The notes under the pieces are model-generated. The model was not told where the DNA came from. It did no database searches and saw only the letters and a list, made by a program, of their open reading frames with translations. From positions 850,369 through 914,368 of the forward strand of contig NZ_FXWZ01000002.1 of NCBI RefSeq assembly GCF_900184225.1: DNA of 64,000 nucleotides. Direction: 5' to 3'. Within the stretch, counting starts at the first letter, position 1; each line of letters opens with the position of its first letter. The position numbers and the translations under genes are program-made. The DNA comes from Brevibacterium ihuae (lineage in GTDB: Bacteria > Actinomycetota > Actinomycetes > Actinomycetales > Brevibacteriaceae). Below, piece by piece: positions 36,673 through 44,316 of the stretch.

Positions 36673-38328
36673 ATGAGCGATTCATCGGCTGCCCTCGACG
36701 TCATCCGCACCGGCTACACCTTCGACGTCCCCGCCATCGACCTCGGCTCCGCGCTCGACGGCGACACCGCGGTGACCGACGCCCGCGTGCGGCTGCCGCT
36801 CGGCATGCTCAACCGCCACGGGCTCGTCGCCGGGGCCACCGGCACCGGCAAGACCGTGACCCTCCAGGTGCTCGCCCAGGCGATCTCCGACGCCGGCGTC
36901 CCGGTGTTCGCCGCCGACATCAAGGGCGATCTGTCCGGCATGGCGAGCCCCGGTGACGGCTCGGAGAAGCTCCTCGCCCGCACGGCGGCCAACGGTCAGG
37001 ACTGGGCACCGGCGGCGAGCACCGTCGAGTTCTACGCGCTCGGCGGCGAGGGCACCGGGGTGCCGCTGCGAGCGACCGTGACCTCGTTCGGACCGCTCCT
37101 CCTGTCGAAGGTGCTCGAGCTCAACGACACCCAGGAGTCCGTGCTCGGCCTGCTCTTCCACTACGCGGACACCCAGGGCCTCGCACTCCTCGACCTCGCC
37201 GACCTCAAGGCCGTGCTCACCCACCTGACCTCCGACGACGGCAAGGCGGAGCTCAAGGCGATCGGCGGGGTGAGCAGCGCGTCCGTGGGCGTCATCCTCC
37301 GCTCGATCGCGAATCTCGAGGCGCAGGGCGCGGACGTCTTCTTCGGGGAGCCGGAGTTCGACATCGCCGACCTCCTCCGCACGGCGGAGGACGGCCGCGG
37401 CATCGTCTCCATGCTCGAGCTGCCGGCGGTGCAGAACCGCCCCGCGCTGTTCTCGACCTTCCTCATGTGGCTCCTCGCGGAGCTCTTCGAGACCCTGCCC
37501 GAGGTCGGCGACGCGGAGAAGCCCGCGCTCGTGTTCTTCTTCGACGAGGCCCACCTCCTGTTCCGCGACGCCTCGAAGGCGTTCCTCGACTCCGTCGCAC
37601 AGACCGTGCGCCTCATCCGCTCCAAGGGCGTGGGCATCGTCTTCGTCACCCAGTCCCCCGCCGACGTCCCCGACGAGGTGCTCGCGCAGCTCGGATCCCG
37701 CGTCCAGCACGCCTTGCGCGCCCACACCCCCAAGGACGCGAAGGCGCTCAAGGCGACGGTGGAGACGTTCCCCATCACCGACTTCGACCTCGGCGCCCTG
37801 CTCACCGGGCTCGGCACCGGCGAGGCGGTCGTCACGGTGATGGACCCCGAGGGCTCGCCCACTCCGGTCGCCCCGACCCGGATCTTCGCCCCGGCGTCCC
37901 GCATGGGTCCCACCGACGCCGCGGTGATGACCGGCATGGTCGAGTCCTCCCCGCTGTGGCAGAAGTACGGCGAGGCGGTCGACCGCGAGTCCGCGCACGA
38001 GATCCTCGCCGCCCGCTACGCGGAGGGCGCGGCGGGTGCCGCCGAAGGAGGCGCGGATCCGGCGAACGCGCCGCGCACCCCGGACGAGTCGGCGACGAAC
38101 CCGCAGCCCGCGGACATGCCGCCGGCGCCCACGCGCGGCGAGACCCCGAACCGCATCCCGGCCCCGGGTCGCGCTCCGCGCTCGCGCACCGCGGACCGGG
38201 CCCCGGAGCGGGAGGAGTCGATGCTGACCAAGGTCGTCGGGTCCCAGGCATTCAAGCAGTTCACCCGCACCGCCGCCCGGGAGATCGCGCGCGGGATCTT
38301 CGGCACCGGGCGCAGGCGGCGCCGGTGA
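36673..38328 (+). CDS. HerA-like helicase/ATPase, DUF853 (YjgR) family
   Basis: A 551-residue hexameric-type ATPase. Walker A GATGTGKT lies near residues 55-62 after PLGMLNRHGLVA; Walker B ALVFFFDEAHLLF near residue 285; a sensor-like VTQSPADVPDEVLAQLGSRVQHALRA follows. The extreme C-terminus is a low-complexity linker plus a short basic tail (AAREIARGIFGTGRRRRR). The family is related to HerA but its function is unknown. CAGAAT at 36661-36666 lies 6 bases before ATG, a leaderless layout. It overlaps the patatin gene by 4 bases (GTGA). Confidence 0.92.
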   Translation: MSDSSAALDVIRTGYTFDVPAIDLGSALDGDTAVTDARVRLPLGMLNRHGLVAGATGTGKTVTLQVLAQAISDAGVPVFAADIKGDLSGMASPGDGSEKLLARTAANGQDWAPAASTVEFYALGGEGTGVPLRATVTSFGPLLLSKVLELNDTQESVLGLLFHYADTQGLALLDLADLKAVLTHLTSDDGKAELKAIGGVSSASVGVILRSIANLEAQGADVFFGEPEFDIADLLRTAEDGRGIVSMLELPAVQNRPALFSTFLMWLLAELFETLPEVGDAEKPALVFFFDEAHLLFRDASKAFLDSVAQTVRLIRSKGVGIVFVTQSPADVPDEVLAQLGSRVQHALRAHTPKDAKALKATVETFPITDFDLGALLTGLGTGEAVVTVMDPEGSPTPVAPTRIFAPASRMGPTDAAVMTGMVESSPLWQKYGEAVDRESAHEILAARYAEGAAGAAEGGADPANAPRTPDESATNPQPADMPPAPTRGETPNRIPAPGRAPRSRTADRAPEREESMLTKVVGSQAFKQFTRTAAREIARGIFGTGRRRRR

Positions 38329-39278
38329 GCGCGACCGGCGAGCACGCCGCCGCGTCCCCGGTCCCCGACTCCGAGCACCACACCCCGGGCGGGCCGCTCG
38401 CCCCGAACCTCTCCGACACCGCACTGATCTTCGAGGGCGGAGGGATGCGCGCCTCGCTCACCTCGGCGGTGGTCGTCGTCCTCCTCGAAGCGGGCATCCG
38501 CTTCGACTACGTCGCCGGGATCTCCGCGGGGGCGAGCAACCTCGCGAACTACCTGTCCCAGGACGCCCGGCGCGCCCGCCGCTCCTTCGTCGACTTCGCA
38601 GCCGACCCGAAGTTCGGCGACATGCGCACGATGCTCCGCGGCGAGGGGCTCTTCAATGCGAAGTACATCTACGAGGAGACCGGTCTGCCGGACCAGGCGC
38701 TCCCCTTCGACTGGCGGACGTTCGCGGACAACCCGGCCGACTTCCGGATCGGCGCGTTCGAGGCCGAGACCGGCGACGAGGTGTTCTTCTCCCGCTCCGA
38801 CGTCCGCGAGATGCCCGACCTCATGGTCCGGGTGCGGGCGTCGTCGACCATGCCGGTGATCATGCCGCCGGTGACGATCGGCGAGCGGACCTACGTCGAC
38901 GGAGCGCTCGGCGTCGACGGCGGGATCGCGCTCTCGCAGGCCCAGGCCGACGGCTACGAGAAGTTCTTCATCGTACTCACCCAGGAGCGCGCCTACCGCA
39001 AGGAGCCGCAGCGGTTCCCGTGGTTCTACCGGCAGTACTTCCGCCGCCACCCGGCGATCGCCGAGGCGCTCATCACCCGCTGGGAGCGCTACAACCGGAC
39101 CCGCGAGCGGATCTTCGAGCTCGAGCGCGAGGGCCGGGCGTACGTCTTCGCCCCCGAGGTCATGCCCGTGGGCAACGGCGAGCGCGATCTCTCGAAGCTC
39201 GCCGCGAGCCACCGCCGGGGCCTGTCCCAGGCGCGCCGCGAGCTGCCGGCCTGGCAGGAGTTCCTCGGACTGCGCTGA
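38325..39278 (+). CDS. Patatin-like phospholipase
   Basis: A 317-residue patatin-fold acyl hydrolase. The oxyanion motif is FEGGGMRASLTSAVVVVLLE near residues 36-55, the nucleophile serine is in GISAGASNLANYL near residue 68, and the catalytic aspartate in the DGALGVDGGIAL motif near residue 190. No signal peptide, so it is cytosolic or membrane-peripheral. It would hydrolyse phospholipids or acyl esters. The GTG at 38325 is coupled to the HerA-like ATPase, an arrangement that hints at a joint role. Confidence 0.92.
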   Translation: MSATGEHAAASPVPDSEHHTPGGPLAPNLSDTALIFEGGGMRASLTSAVVVVLLEAGIRFDYVAGISAGASNLANYLSQDARRARRSFVDFAADPKFGDMRTMLRGEGLFNAKYIYEETGLPDQALPFDWRTFADNPADFRIGAFEAETGDEVFFSRSDVREMPDLMVRVRASSTMPVIMPPVTIGERTYVDGALGVDGGIALSQAQADGYEKFFIVLTQERAYRKEPQRFPWFYRQYFRRHPAIAEALITRWERYNRTRERIFELEREGRAYVFAPEVMPVGNGERDLSKLAASHRRGLSQARRELPAWQEFLGLR

Positions 39279-39315
39279 CCCCGCACAACTGCGCTGCGGC
39301 TCCGCCGCCCGCGCG

Positions 39316-39708
39316 TCACTCGATCGGTTCGAGGTACATCCAGCGGCCGGCCCGGCGGACGAAGCGCGACTTCTCGTGCATCCGCCCCTGGGCCATCGCA
39401 TCGCGGAACCGGGCGGTGAAGGTCACCGTGCCCACCTCGTCCTCGGGTCCGCCGCCGGCGACCTCCTCGATCTCGAGACCGGTCCAGGTCGTCACCCGGT
39501 CGGCGCTCGGATCGGCCGGGCGCGTGCGCGGATGCCACGTGCGGAACAGGTGGTCGTCGTGCCGAAGGGCGAACGCGGTGTAGCGCGAGCGCATGAGCGC
39601 CTCGGCGGTCTCCGGCCACACCTCCCCGCGCAGAGCGGGGCCGCAGCACTCCGCGAACGCGGCTCCGGCGGGCATCCCGCCGCACGGGCACGGGGTCACG
39701 TCTGCCAT
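39316..39708 (-). CDS. YchJ-family protein with SEC-C zinc motif (UPF0225)
   Basis: A 130-residue protein. The N-terminal metal-binding cysteines CPCGGMPAGAAFAECCG match the YchJ/SEC-C pattern, followed by ETAEALMRSRYTAFALRHDDHLFRTWHP, the core family signature, and an NTF2-like C-terminal part (VTFTARFRD, HEKSRFVRRAGRWMYLEP). Function unknown; probable nucleic-acid or protein-binding zinc protein. GAAGGAGGAGAC precedes ATG 39708. It is divergent from the DUF808 gene, with 96 bases between. Confidence 0.92.
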   Translation of the reverse strand: MADVTPCPCGGMPAGAAFAECCGPALRGEVWPETAEALMRSRYTAFALRHDDHLFRTWHPRTRPADPSADRVTTWTGLEIEEVAGGGPEDEVGTVTFTARFRDAMAQGRMHEKSRFVRRAGRWMYLEPIE

Positions 39709-39804
39709 GTCTCCTCCTTCGTCTACGCTTGAGCCTATGTCGAACCCGTCGCGCAGCACGACCGCCCCCGCACCCCGCACCGGCCGCACCCCGAGGACCG
39801 CCCG

Positions 39805-40857
39805 ATGAGCGGCGGTCTCGTCGCGCTCCTCGACGATGTGGCGGCACTCGCCCGCATCGCGGCCGCGAGCGTCGACGACGTCGCCGCAGGCGCTGCCAAG
39901 GCGAGCACGAAGGCCGCTGGCGTGGTCATCGACGACGCCGCGGTCACCCCGCAGTACGTCACCGGCGCGGACCCCTCGCGCGAGCTCCCGATCATCTGGC
40001 GCATCACCAAGGGCTCGCTGCGCAACAAGCTCCTCATCATCGTCCCGGTGCTCCTCGTCCTCAGCCAGTTCGTGCCATGGATCCTCACCCCGATCCTCAT
40101 GCTCGGTGGCACCTACCTGTGCTTCGAGGGCGCGGAGAAGGTGTGGGCGAAGATCCGCGGCCACCATGCGGAGAAGGGCGAGCCCGCGGTCTCCCAGGGC
40201 AAGGACGCGGAGGACAAGGTCGTCAAGTCGGCGATCACCACCGACTTCATCCTCAGCTGCGAGATCATGGTGATCTCCCTCAACGAGATCGCCGACGAGA
40301 CGCTGCTCAGCCGCGCGATCATCCTCGTCGTCGTCGCGATCGGCATCACGCTGCTCGTCTACGGCGTCGTCGGCCTCATCGTCAAGATGGACGACATCGG
40401 CCTCCATCTCGCGCAGAAGGAATCGGAGGGCTCGCAGAAGTTCGGCCGGCTCCTCGTCGCGGGCATGCCGCACGTGCTCGACTTCATCTCGCTCGTCGGC
40501 ACCTTCGCGATGCTCTGGGTGGGCGGCCACATCATCCTCGTCGGGATGGACGATCTGGGCTTCCACGCGCCGTACGCCTTCGTCCACGGCATCGAGGGCC
40601 TCGTCGCAGGGGTCGCGGTGATGGGCCCGTTCCTCGCGTGGCTCATCAACACGTTCTTCTCGCTCGTCCTCGGACTGCTGTGGGGCCTCGTCGTCGTCGG
40701 CATCGTCCACCTGCTGCCGATCGGTCGCAAGCACGGCGACGTCCACAAGGGCACCGACGGTGCCGCTGCGCACGGTCACGGGAAAGCTGTTCCCGACGGC
40801 GGGAAGCCGCCCCCCGGCGACGAGGGGTCGACCGGGTCGCACGCTGCCCGGTCCTGA
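39805..40857 (+). CDS. DUF808 (YedI) membrane protein
   Basis: A 350-residue inner-membrane protein. Family stretch at the N-terminus: SGGLVALLDDVAALARIAAASVDDVAAG, then ASTKAAGVVIDDAAVTPQYV, IWRITKGSLRNKLLII and the helical body with LGGTYLCFEGAEKVWAKI. About seven helices. Function unknown. The stop codon lies inside the first unit of a fourfold 17-bp tandem repeat, so expansion or contraction there would not change the protein. Confidence 0.92.
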   Translation: MSGGLVALLDDVAALARIAAASVDDVAAGAAKASTKAAGVVIDDAAVTPQYVTGADPSRELPIIWRITKGSLRNKLLIIVPVLLVLSQFVPWILTPILMLGGTYLCFEGAEKVWAKIRGHHAEKGEPAVSQGKDAEDKVVKSAITTDFILSCEIMVISLNEIADETLLSRAIILVVVAIGITLLVYGVVGLIVKMDDIGLHLAQKESEGSQKFGRLLVAGMPHVLDFISLVGTFAMLWVGGHIILVGMDDLGFHAPYAFVHGIEGLVAGVAVMGPFLAWLINTFFSLVLGLLWGLVVVGIVHLLPIGRKHGDVHKGTDGAAAHGHGKAVPDGGKPPPGDEGSTGSHAARS

Positions 40858-40920
40858 TCCGTCGCGCGTCCTGATCTGCCGCACGACCTGATCCGTCGCG
40901 CGACCTGATCCGTCGCGCGG
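40853..40920. repeat. Tandem repeat, 4 x 17 bp, over the DUF808 stop codon
   Basis: Four head-to-tail units of CCTGATCCGTCGCGCG plus one variable base at 40853, 40870, 40887 and 40904. Units 1, 3 and 4 differ only at the last base; unit 2 has two substitutions (CTGCCGCACG). The TGA in unit 1 is the DUF808 stop. The array fills the gap to the convergent gene ending at 40939. No CRISPR-like spacers. Confidence 0.9.
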
Positions 40921-40938
40921 CGACCCCGGGTCGAGCGC

Positions 40939-41511
40939 TCAGCGGAACCGCTGCCACGTCTCCCGGAGGAACGCGGTGATCGGCTCCGCTCCGCCCTTGA
41001 GGGTGGTCGGCAGAGCCATCCCGGGTCCATCGATGAGGTCCCTCTCGGTCTTCCGGAGCGCAGCCATGAGATCGGAGTCGCGGCTCTCGATGTGGGCGTA
41101 GGCCTCCGGGGTGAGGCGCAGCACCGTGTGGGAGGACGTCCCGGAGCCCGCGGGCACCTCGACCGTCTCGATGTCGGTGATCCCCGACCACGCGAGCTGC
41201 CCGAGGTTCGTCCGGGAGTTCGGCCAGCCCCGCTTGAGCTCGACGCCGGACTGGCTGACGATGAGCCGGTCGGGATTGACGAACTGGCTCGCGAACAGCG
41301 GCAGGCCGAGGACGCCGAAGAAGCCGACGGACAGGATGCCGATCATCCACTCCCACGACCACATGGACGAACCGAGGATCATGAGGAGTCCGGCGAGGGT
41401 GAAGCCGAGCGCGATCATCGTGACGCACCCGAGTCCCATCCGGCCGGTCTTGATGACGACGCGCCCCGAGCGGTCGAGCCGGCCGCGCCATGTACCCGTG
41501 AGATCTGCCAT
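40939..41511 (-). CDS. Hypothetical membrane protein with PH-like domain
   Basis: A 190-residue protein with two closely spaced helices (about residues 27-48 and 54-75) followed by a soluble domain starting RLIVSQSGVELKRGWPNSRTNLGQLAWSGITDIETVEV, which has the strand order of bacterial PH-like domains. Not assignable to a named family with confidence. The protein starts MADLTGTWRGRLDRSGRV. It is divergent from the erm regulatory region and converges on DUF808. Confidence 0.7.
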   Translation of the reverse strand: MADLTGTWRGRLDRSGRVVIKTGRMGLGCVTMIALGFTLAGLLMILGSSMWSWEWMIGILSVGFFGVLGLPLFASQFVNPDRLIVSQSGVELKRGWPNSRTNLGQLAWSGITDIETVEVPAGSGTSSHTVLRLTPEAYAHIESRDSDLMAALRKTERDLIDGPGMALPTTLKGGAEPITAFLRETWQRFR

Positions 41512-41601
41512 GACCTCACCCTACTGAGCAGTTCGACACCCGTTCCCGGCAGCGCTGTAACAGTTCTGCGACATCGATCCCGCGGAATCGACCCGTGACT
41601 A

Positions 41602-41633
41602 CGGGCCGCGCGGATGCCGGGCCGCGCGGATGC
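41602..41633 (+). repeat. Tandem duplication, 2 x 16 bp, in the erm promoter region
   Basis: CGGGCCGCGCGGATGC is repeated exactly and without spacer at 41602-41617 and 41618-41633. The second copy covers the position where a -35 element would lie for the -10-like TAGCCT at 41647-41652. It may duplicate an activator site or simply reset promoter spacing. Confidence 0.85.
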
Positions 41634-41646
41634 TGCCGGACCGTGA

Positions 41647-41652
41647 TAGCCT
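41647..41652 (+). promoter_or_regulatory. -10-like element of the erm leader transcript
   Basis: TAGCCT ends 7 bases before the ATG of the leader ORF at 41660, and no Shine-Dalgarno precedes that ATG, so transcription probably starts at or next to the ATG (leaderless leader peptide). Confidence 0.45.
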
Positions 41653-41659
41653 GCCGCGC

Positions 41660-41725
41660 ATGGGAACTCTCTGCACCGCGCCGACCACGGCGCGTCGACT
41701 CATCTGCCGCGAGCGCCGCGCCTGA
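41660..41725 (+). CDS. erm leader peptide (21 aa)
   Basis: A short ORF, MGTLCTAPTTARRLICRERR plus a final A, 124 bases upstream of the erm start. It is arginine-rich and ends with R-E-R-R; macrolide-dependent stalling is known to favour +x(+) motifs such as R-x-R. A 7-bp hairpin (41677-41694) lies within it and a small one spans its stop (41718-41731). Ribosome stalling here would change pairing of the downstream RNA and expose the erm ribosome binding site. Coding status is inferred from position, composition and the attenuator structure. Confidence 0.65.
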   Translation: MGTLCTAPTTARRLICRERRA

Positions 41726-41754
41726 CGGCGCCGATCCGCATCCGCGCCGTCTCC

Positions 41755-41845
41755 CCCGGGCCCACAGCACCCGGGCGACGCGACTCCACCCACCTCTGCG
41801 GTGATCCGCCCGCACCCGGGTGCTCCTTCCTCTTCCCAGGAGCAC
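41755..41845 (+). promoter_or_regulatory. Translational attenuator of erm (mutually exclusive hairpins)
   Basis: Three competing pairings are visible. Hairpin C: CCCGGG 41755-41760 with CCCGGG 41770-41775. Hairpin A: AGCACCCGGG 41766-41775 with CCCGGGTGCT 41815-41824. Hairpin B: GTGCTCC 41820-41826 with GGAGCAC 41839-41845, which hides the AGGAG of erm. A excludes both B and C; C frees B. The layout is that of inducible erm leaders. Confidence 0.7.
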
Positions 41846-41849
41846 CGCG

Positions 41850-42644
41850 ATGCCTCAGCATCCCACCCCCGGCGGCCGACATGAGCTCGGCCAGAACTTC
41901 CTCGTCCACCTGCCCACCGTCGAGCGCATCGTCGCGCTCGTCCGCGAGACCCGCGGCCCGATCCTCGAGATCGGTGCCGGCGACGGAGCCCTCACCCGTC
42001 CGCTCGCGGACCTCGGCCGGGAGATCCGCGCGATCGACATCGACGCCCGTCGGGTCTCCCGCCTGCGCGCTCGCCTGCCCGGCGTGCGCGTCGATCACGC
42101 CGATGTGCTCGAGGTCCCGCTCGACGCTCCGGTGATCGTCGGCAACATCCCGTTCCACCTCACGACACCGATCCTGCGGCGCCTGCTCTCCGCGGACGGC
42201 TGGCGCACCGCGGTCCTCCTCACCCAGTGGGAGGTCGCCCGCAAGCGCGCCGGGGTGGGCGGCGGGACGCTCCTCACCGCGCAGACCGCACCGTGGTTCG
42301 CGTTCCACCTCGATCAGCGCGTGCCGGCTGCGGCGTTCCGTCCGCGGCCGAACGTCGACGGCGGTCTCCTCGTCATCGCGCGACGGGACCGACCGCTCGT
42401 CCCGCCATCCGATCGCGTGCGCTACGCGTCGTTCGTCCGTCGCGTCTTCGGAGCGCGGGGCCGGACGCTCGAGCAGATGTACTCCGCGGCGACGGGGAGC
42501 ACCCGGCGTGACGCCGGCCGGGAGCTCGGCCGGGCGCACGTCCCCGGTCGTCTCCTCCCCCGCGACCTCGGGCCCGAGGAGTGGGCAGCGCTGTGGAGGG
42601 AGACGAACCGGGACCGCGCCGCGCCGCGGCGCCGTCCTCGGTAG
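41850..42644 (+). CDS. erm: 23S rRNA adenine N6-methyltransferase, Erm family
   Basis: Methylates an adenine in domain V of 23S rRNA (A2058 in E. coli numbering), giving macrolide-lincosamide-streptogramin B resistance. 264 residues. Motifs: HELGQNFLVH at residues 11-20, SAM motif I EIGAGDGALTRPLADLG near residues 40-56, acidic DIDARR, and catalytic motif IV GNIPFHLTTPILRRLL near residues 97-112, then the basic actinobacterial C-terminal tail. The start at ATG 41850 (AGGAG 7 bases upstream) is preferred; an in-frame start at 41820 would override the attenuator. Standing single gene on the chromosome, flanked by housekeeping-like genes, so it is probably intrinsic. The exact erm class cannot be named here. 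Confidence 0.93.
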   Translation: MPQHPTPGGRHELGQNFLVHLPTVERIVALVRETRGPILEIGAGDGALTRPLADLGREIRAIDIDARRVSRLRARLPGVRVDHADVLEVPLDAPVIVGNIPFHLTTPILRRLLSADGWRTAVLLTQWEVARKRAGVGGGTLLTAQTAPWFAFHLDQRVPAAAFRPRPNVDGGLLVIARRDRPLVPPSDRVRYASFVRRVFGARGRTLEQMYSAATGSTRRDAGRELGRAHVPGRLLPRDLGPEEWAALWRETNRDRAAPRRRPR

Positions 42645-42653
42645 TCTGTGGCC

Positions 42654-44309
42654 ATGAGCGACGACGCGGACGAGATGGATACCCCGGGACCCGCCGTGCT
42701 GCACCGCGGGGAGCTGCACCCGAGCGAGGGGCTCGTCATCGAGCGCCTCCGCTCCCAGCTCCCCGCCGACGCCGTCATCATCCACGGGCAGCGCATCACC
42801 ACCGCCGAGGCCGACGTCGAGATCGACGTCCTCGTGCTGTGGCCGGGCGTCGGGATCGTCGTGCTCGAGGTCAAGGGCGGCCAGGTGCGGGTGGAGGACG
42901 GCACCTGGTCGACCTCCGGCCGCGGCGGCACCCATGCGCTCCGCCGCTCGCCGCTCGAGCAGGCGATGACCGCCAAGCACGCCCTCCTCGGCTGGCTCCG
43001 CCCGCGGATGAGCAGACGCGCGGGACGGATGGTCCACATGGCATGCCTGCCGTTCACGAACACCCGGAGCTGGGACGACATGGCGGACGTGCCGCGGACG
43101 TCGATCATCGGCCAGGAGGATCTCGACGACATCGCCGGGGCGATGAGCAGATTCCTCCGGACCCACATGCAGAGCGAGGGCCCGCCGAGCCGGGCCGCGA
43201 TCGACGTCATCGTCAAGCAGCTGCGGCACACCCAGACGGCGATCGAGAACGCCCGCTCGGCCGCGCTCGAGCTCGAGCACCGGGCGAACGCGCTCACCCG
43301 CGAGCAGGAGAAGCTCCTGTCGGTGCTCCGCTACCAGACCCGCGCCGAGCTCAGCGGCGGGCCCGGCTCCGGCAAGACCCACCTCGCGCTCCTCAAGGCC
43401 CGGCAGCTCGCCGCAGCCGGGCAGCGGGTCGCCCTCATGTGCTATTCCCGGGGCCTCGGCCGCTACCTCGAACTCATGACCGCGCAGTGGCCGGAGACGG
43501 AGCGACCGGCCTACGTCGGCCTGTTCCACGATCTGCCGCTGGGCTGGGGCGCGGTCCACGCCGGCGACGACGACCCGGAGTACTGGGAGGTCGTCCTCCC
43601 CACGCGGATGCGCGAGCTCGCCGCCTCCCGCGACCGCGCCGAGCTGTTCGACGCGATCATCGTCGACGAGGGCCAGGACTTCTCCAACCTCTGGTGGGAG
43701 GCGGTGCTGTCGTGCCTGCGCGATCCCGACAGCGGGGTGCTCTACGTCTTCACCGACGAGCAGCAGCGGATCTTCGACCGCGACGGCGACGCGCCCATCG
43801 AGATGAATCCCTTCCATCTGGGCGAGAACCTCCGCAATGCGCAGACGGTCGCCGAGGCGTTCGGCTGGCTGTCCGACGAGCCGCAGATCGTCCGCAACCC
43901 CGGCGGGGAGCCGGTGGAGCAGATCGACGTGCCGTTCGCCGACGCGTTCGGCGCCGCCGACGACGCGGTCGACCGGCTGCTCGAGGGCGGGGACTGGCGG
44001 CCCGGGGACGTCGCCCTGCTCACGACCTACAGCCGCCACCCGGTGCAGAAGGAGACCGTCGTCGCGGAAGGGTACGACGCGTACTGGGACGAGTTCCTCT
44101 CCGGCTCGGAGGTGTTCTACGGCCACGTGCTCGGTTTCAAGGGCCTCGAGCGCCCCGTGGTCGTCTTCTGCATCAACGGCTTCCGCGACGCCTCCCGCGC
44201 GCGCGAGATGCTCTACGTCGGGATGTCGCGGGCGCGGTCGAAGCTCGTGCTCGTCGGCGACATGACGGAGATCGAGCGCCTCATCGCCGCGGACGACGAC
44301 GGCGCCTGA
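42654..44309 (+). CDS. NERD nuclease-related domain plus superfamily 1 helicase
   Basis: A 551-residue two-module protein. The N-terminal NERD domain (about 20-130) has the endonuclease-like D-x(n)-E-x-K pattern in ADVEIDVLVLWPGVGIVVLEVKGG. The C-terminal UvrD/Rep-like ATPase part has Walker A SGGPGSGKTHLALLKARQLA near residue 240, Walker B AIIVDEGQDFSN near residue 337, and the final motif LYVGMSRARSKLVLVGD near residue 522. A DNA or RNA processing role is expected; specifics are unknown. TAGTCT at 42642-42647 overlaps the erm stop and lies 6 bases before ATG 42654, so a leaderless transcript separate from erm is likely. A GTG at 42648 is the alternative start. Confidence 0.88.
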   Translation: MSDDADEMDTPGPAVLHRGELHPSEGLVIERLRSQLPADAVIIHGQRITTAEADVEIDVLVLWPGVGIVVLEVKGGQVRVEDGTWSTSGRGGTHALRRSPLEQAMTAKHALLGWLRPRMSRRAGRMVHMACLPFTNTRSWDDMADVPRTSIIGQEDLDDIAGAMSRFLRTHMQSEGPPSRAAIDVIVKQLRHTQTAIENARSAALELEHRANALTREQEKLLSVLRYQTRAELSGGPGSGKTHLALLKARQLAAAGQRVALMCYSRGLGRYLELMTAQWPETERPAYVGLFHDLPLGWGAVHAGDDDPEYWEVVLPTRMRELAASRDRAELFDAIIVDEGQDFSNLWWEAVLSCLRDPDSGVLYVFTDEQQRIFDRDGDAPIEMNPFHLGENLRNAQTVAEAFGWLSDEPQIVRNPGGEPVEQIDVPFADAFGAADDAVDRLLEGGDWRPGDVALLTTYSRHPVQKETVVAEGYDAYWDEFLSGSEVFYGHVLGFKGLERPVVVFCINGFRDASRAREMLYVGMSRARSKLVLVGDMTEIERLIAADDDGA

Positions 44310-44316
44310 GCCGACC

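Noticed and set aside
40853-40920. Short CRISPR-like array
   Set aside because: Units are contiguous with no spacers and only 17 bases long; it is a simple tandem repeat.
41850-42644. erm as part of a mobile resistance element
   Set aside because: No transposase, integrase, terminal repeats or change in base composition around it; neighbours look chromosomal.
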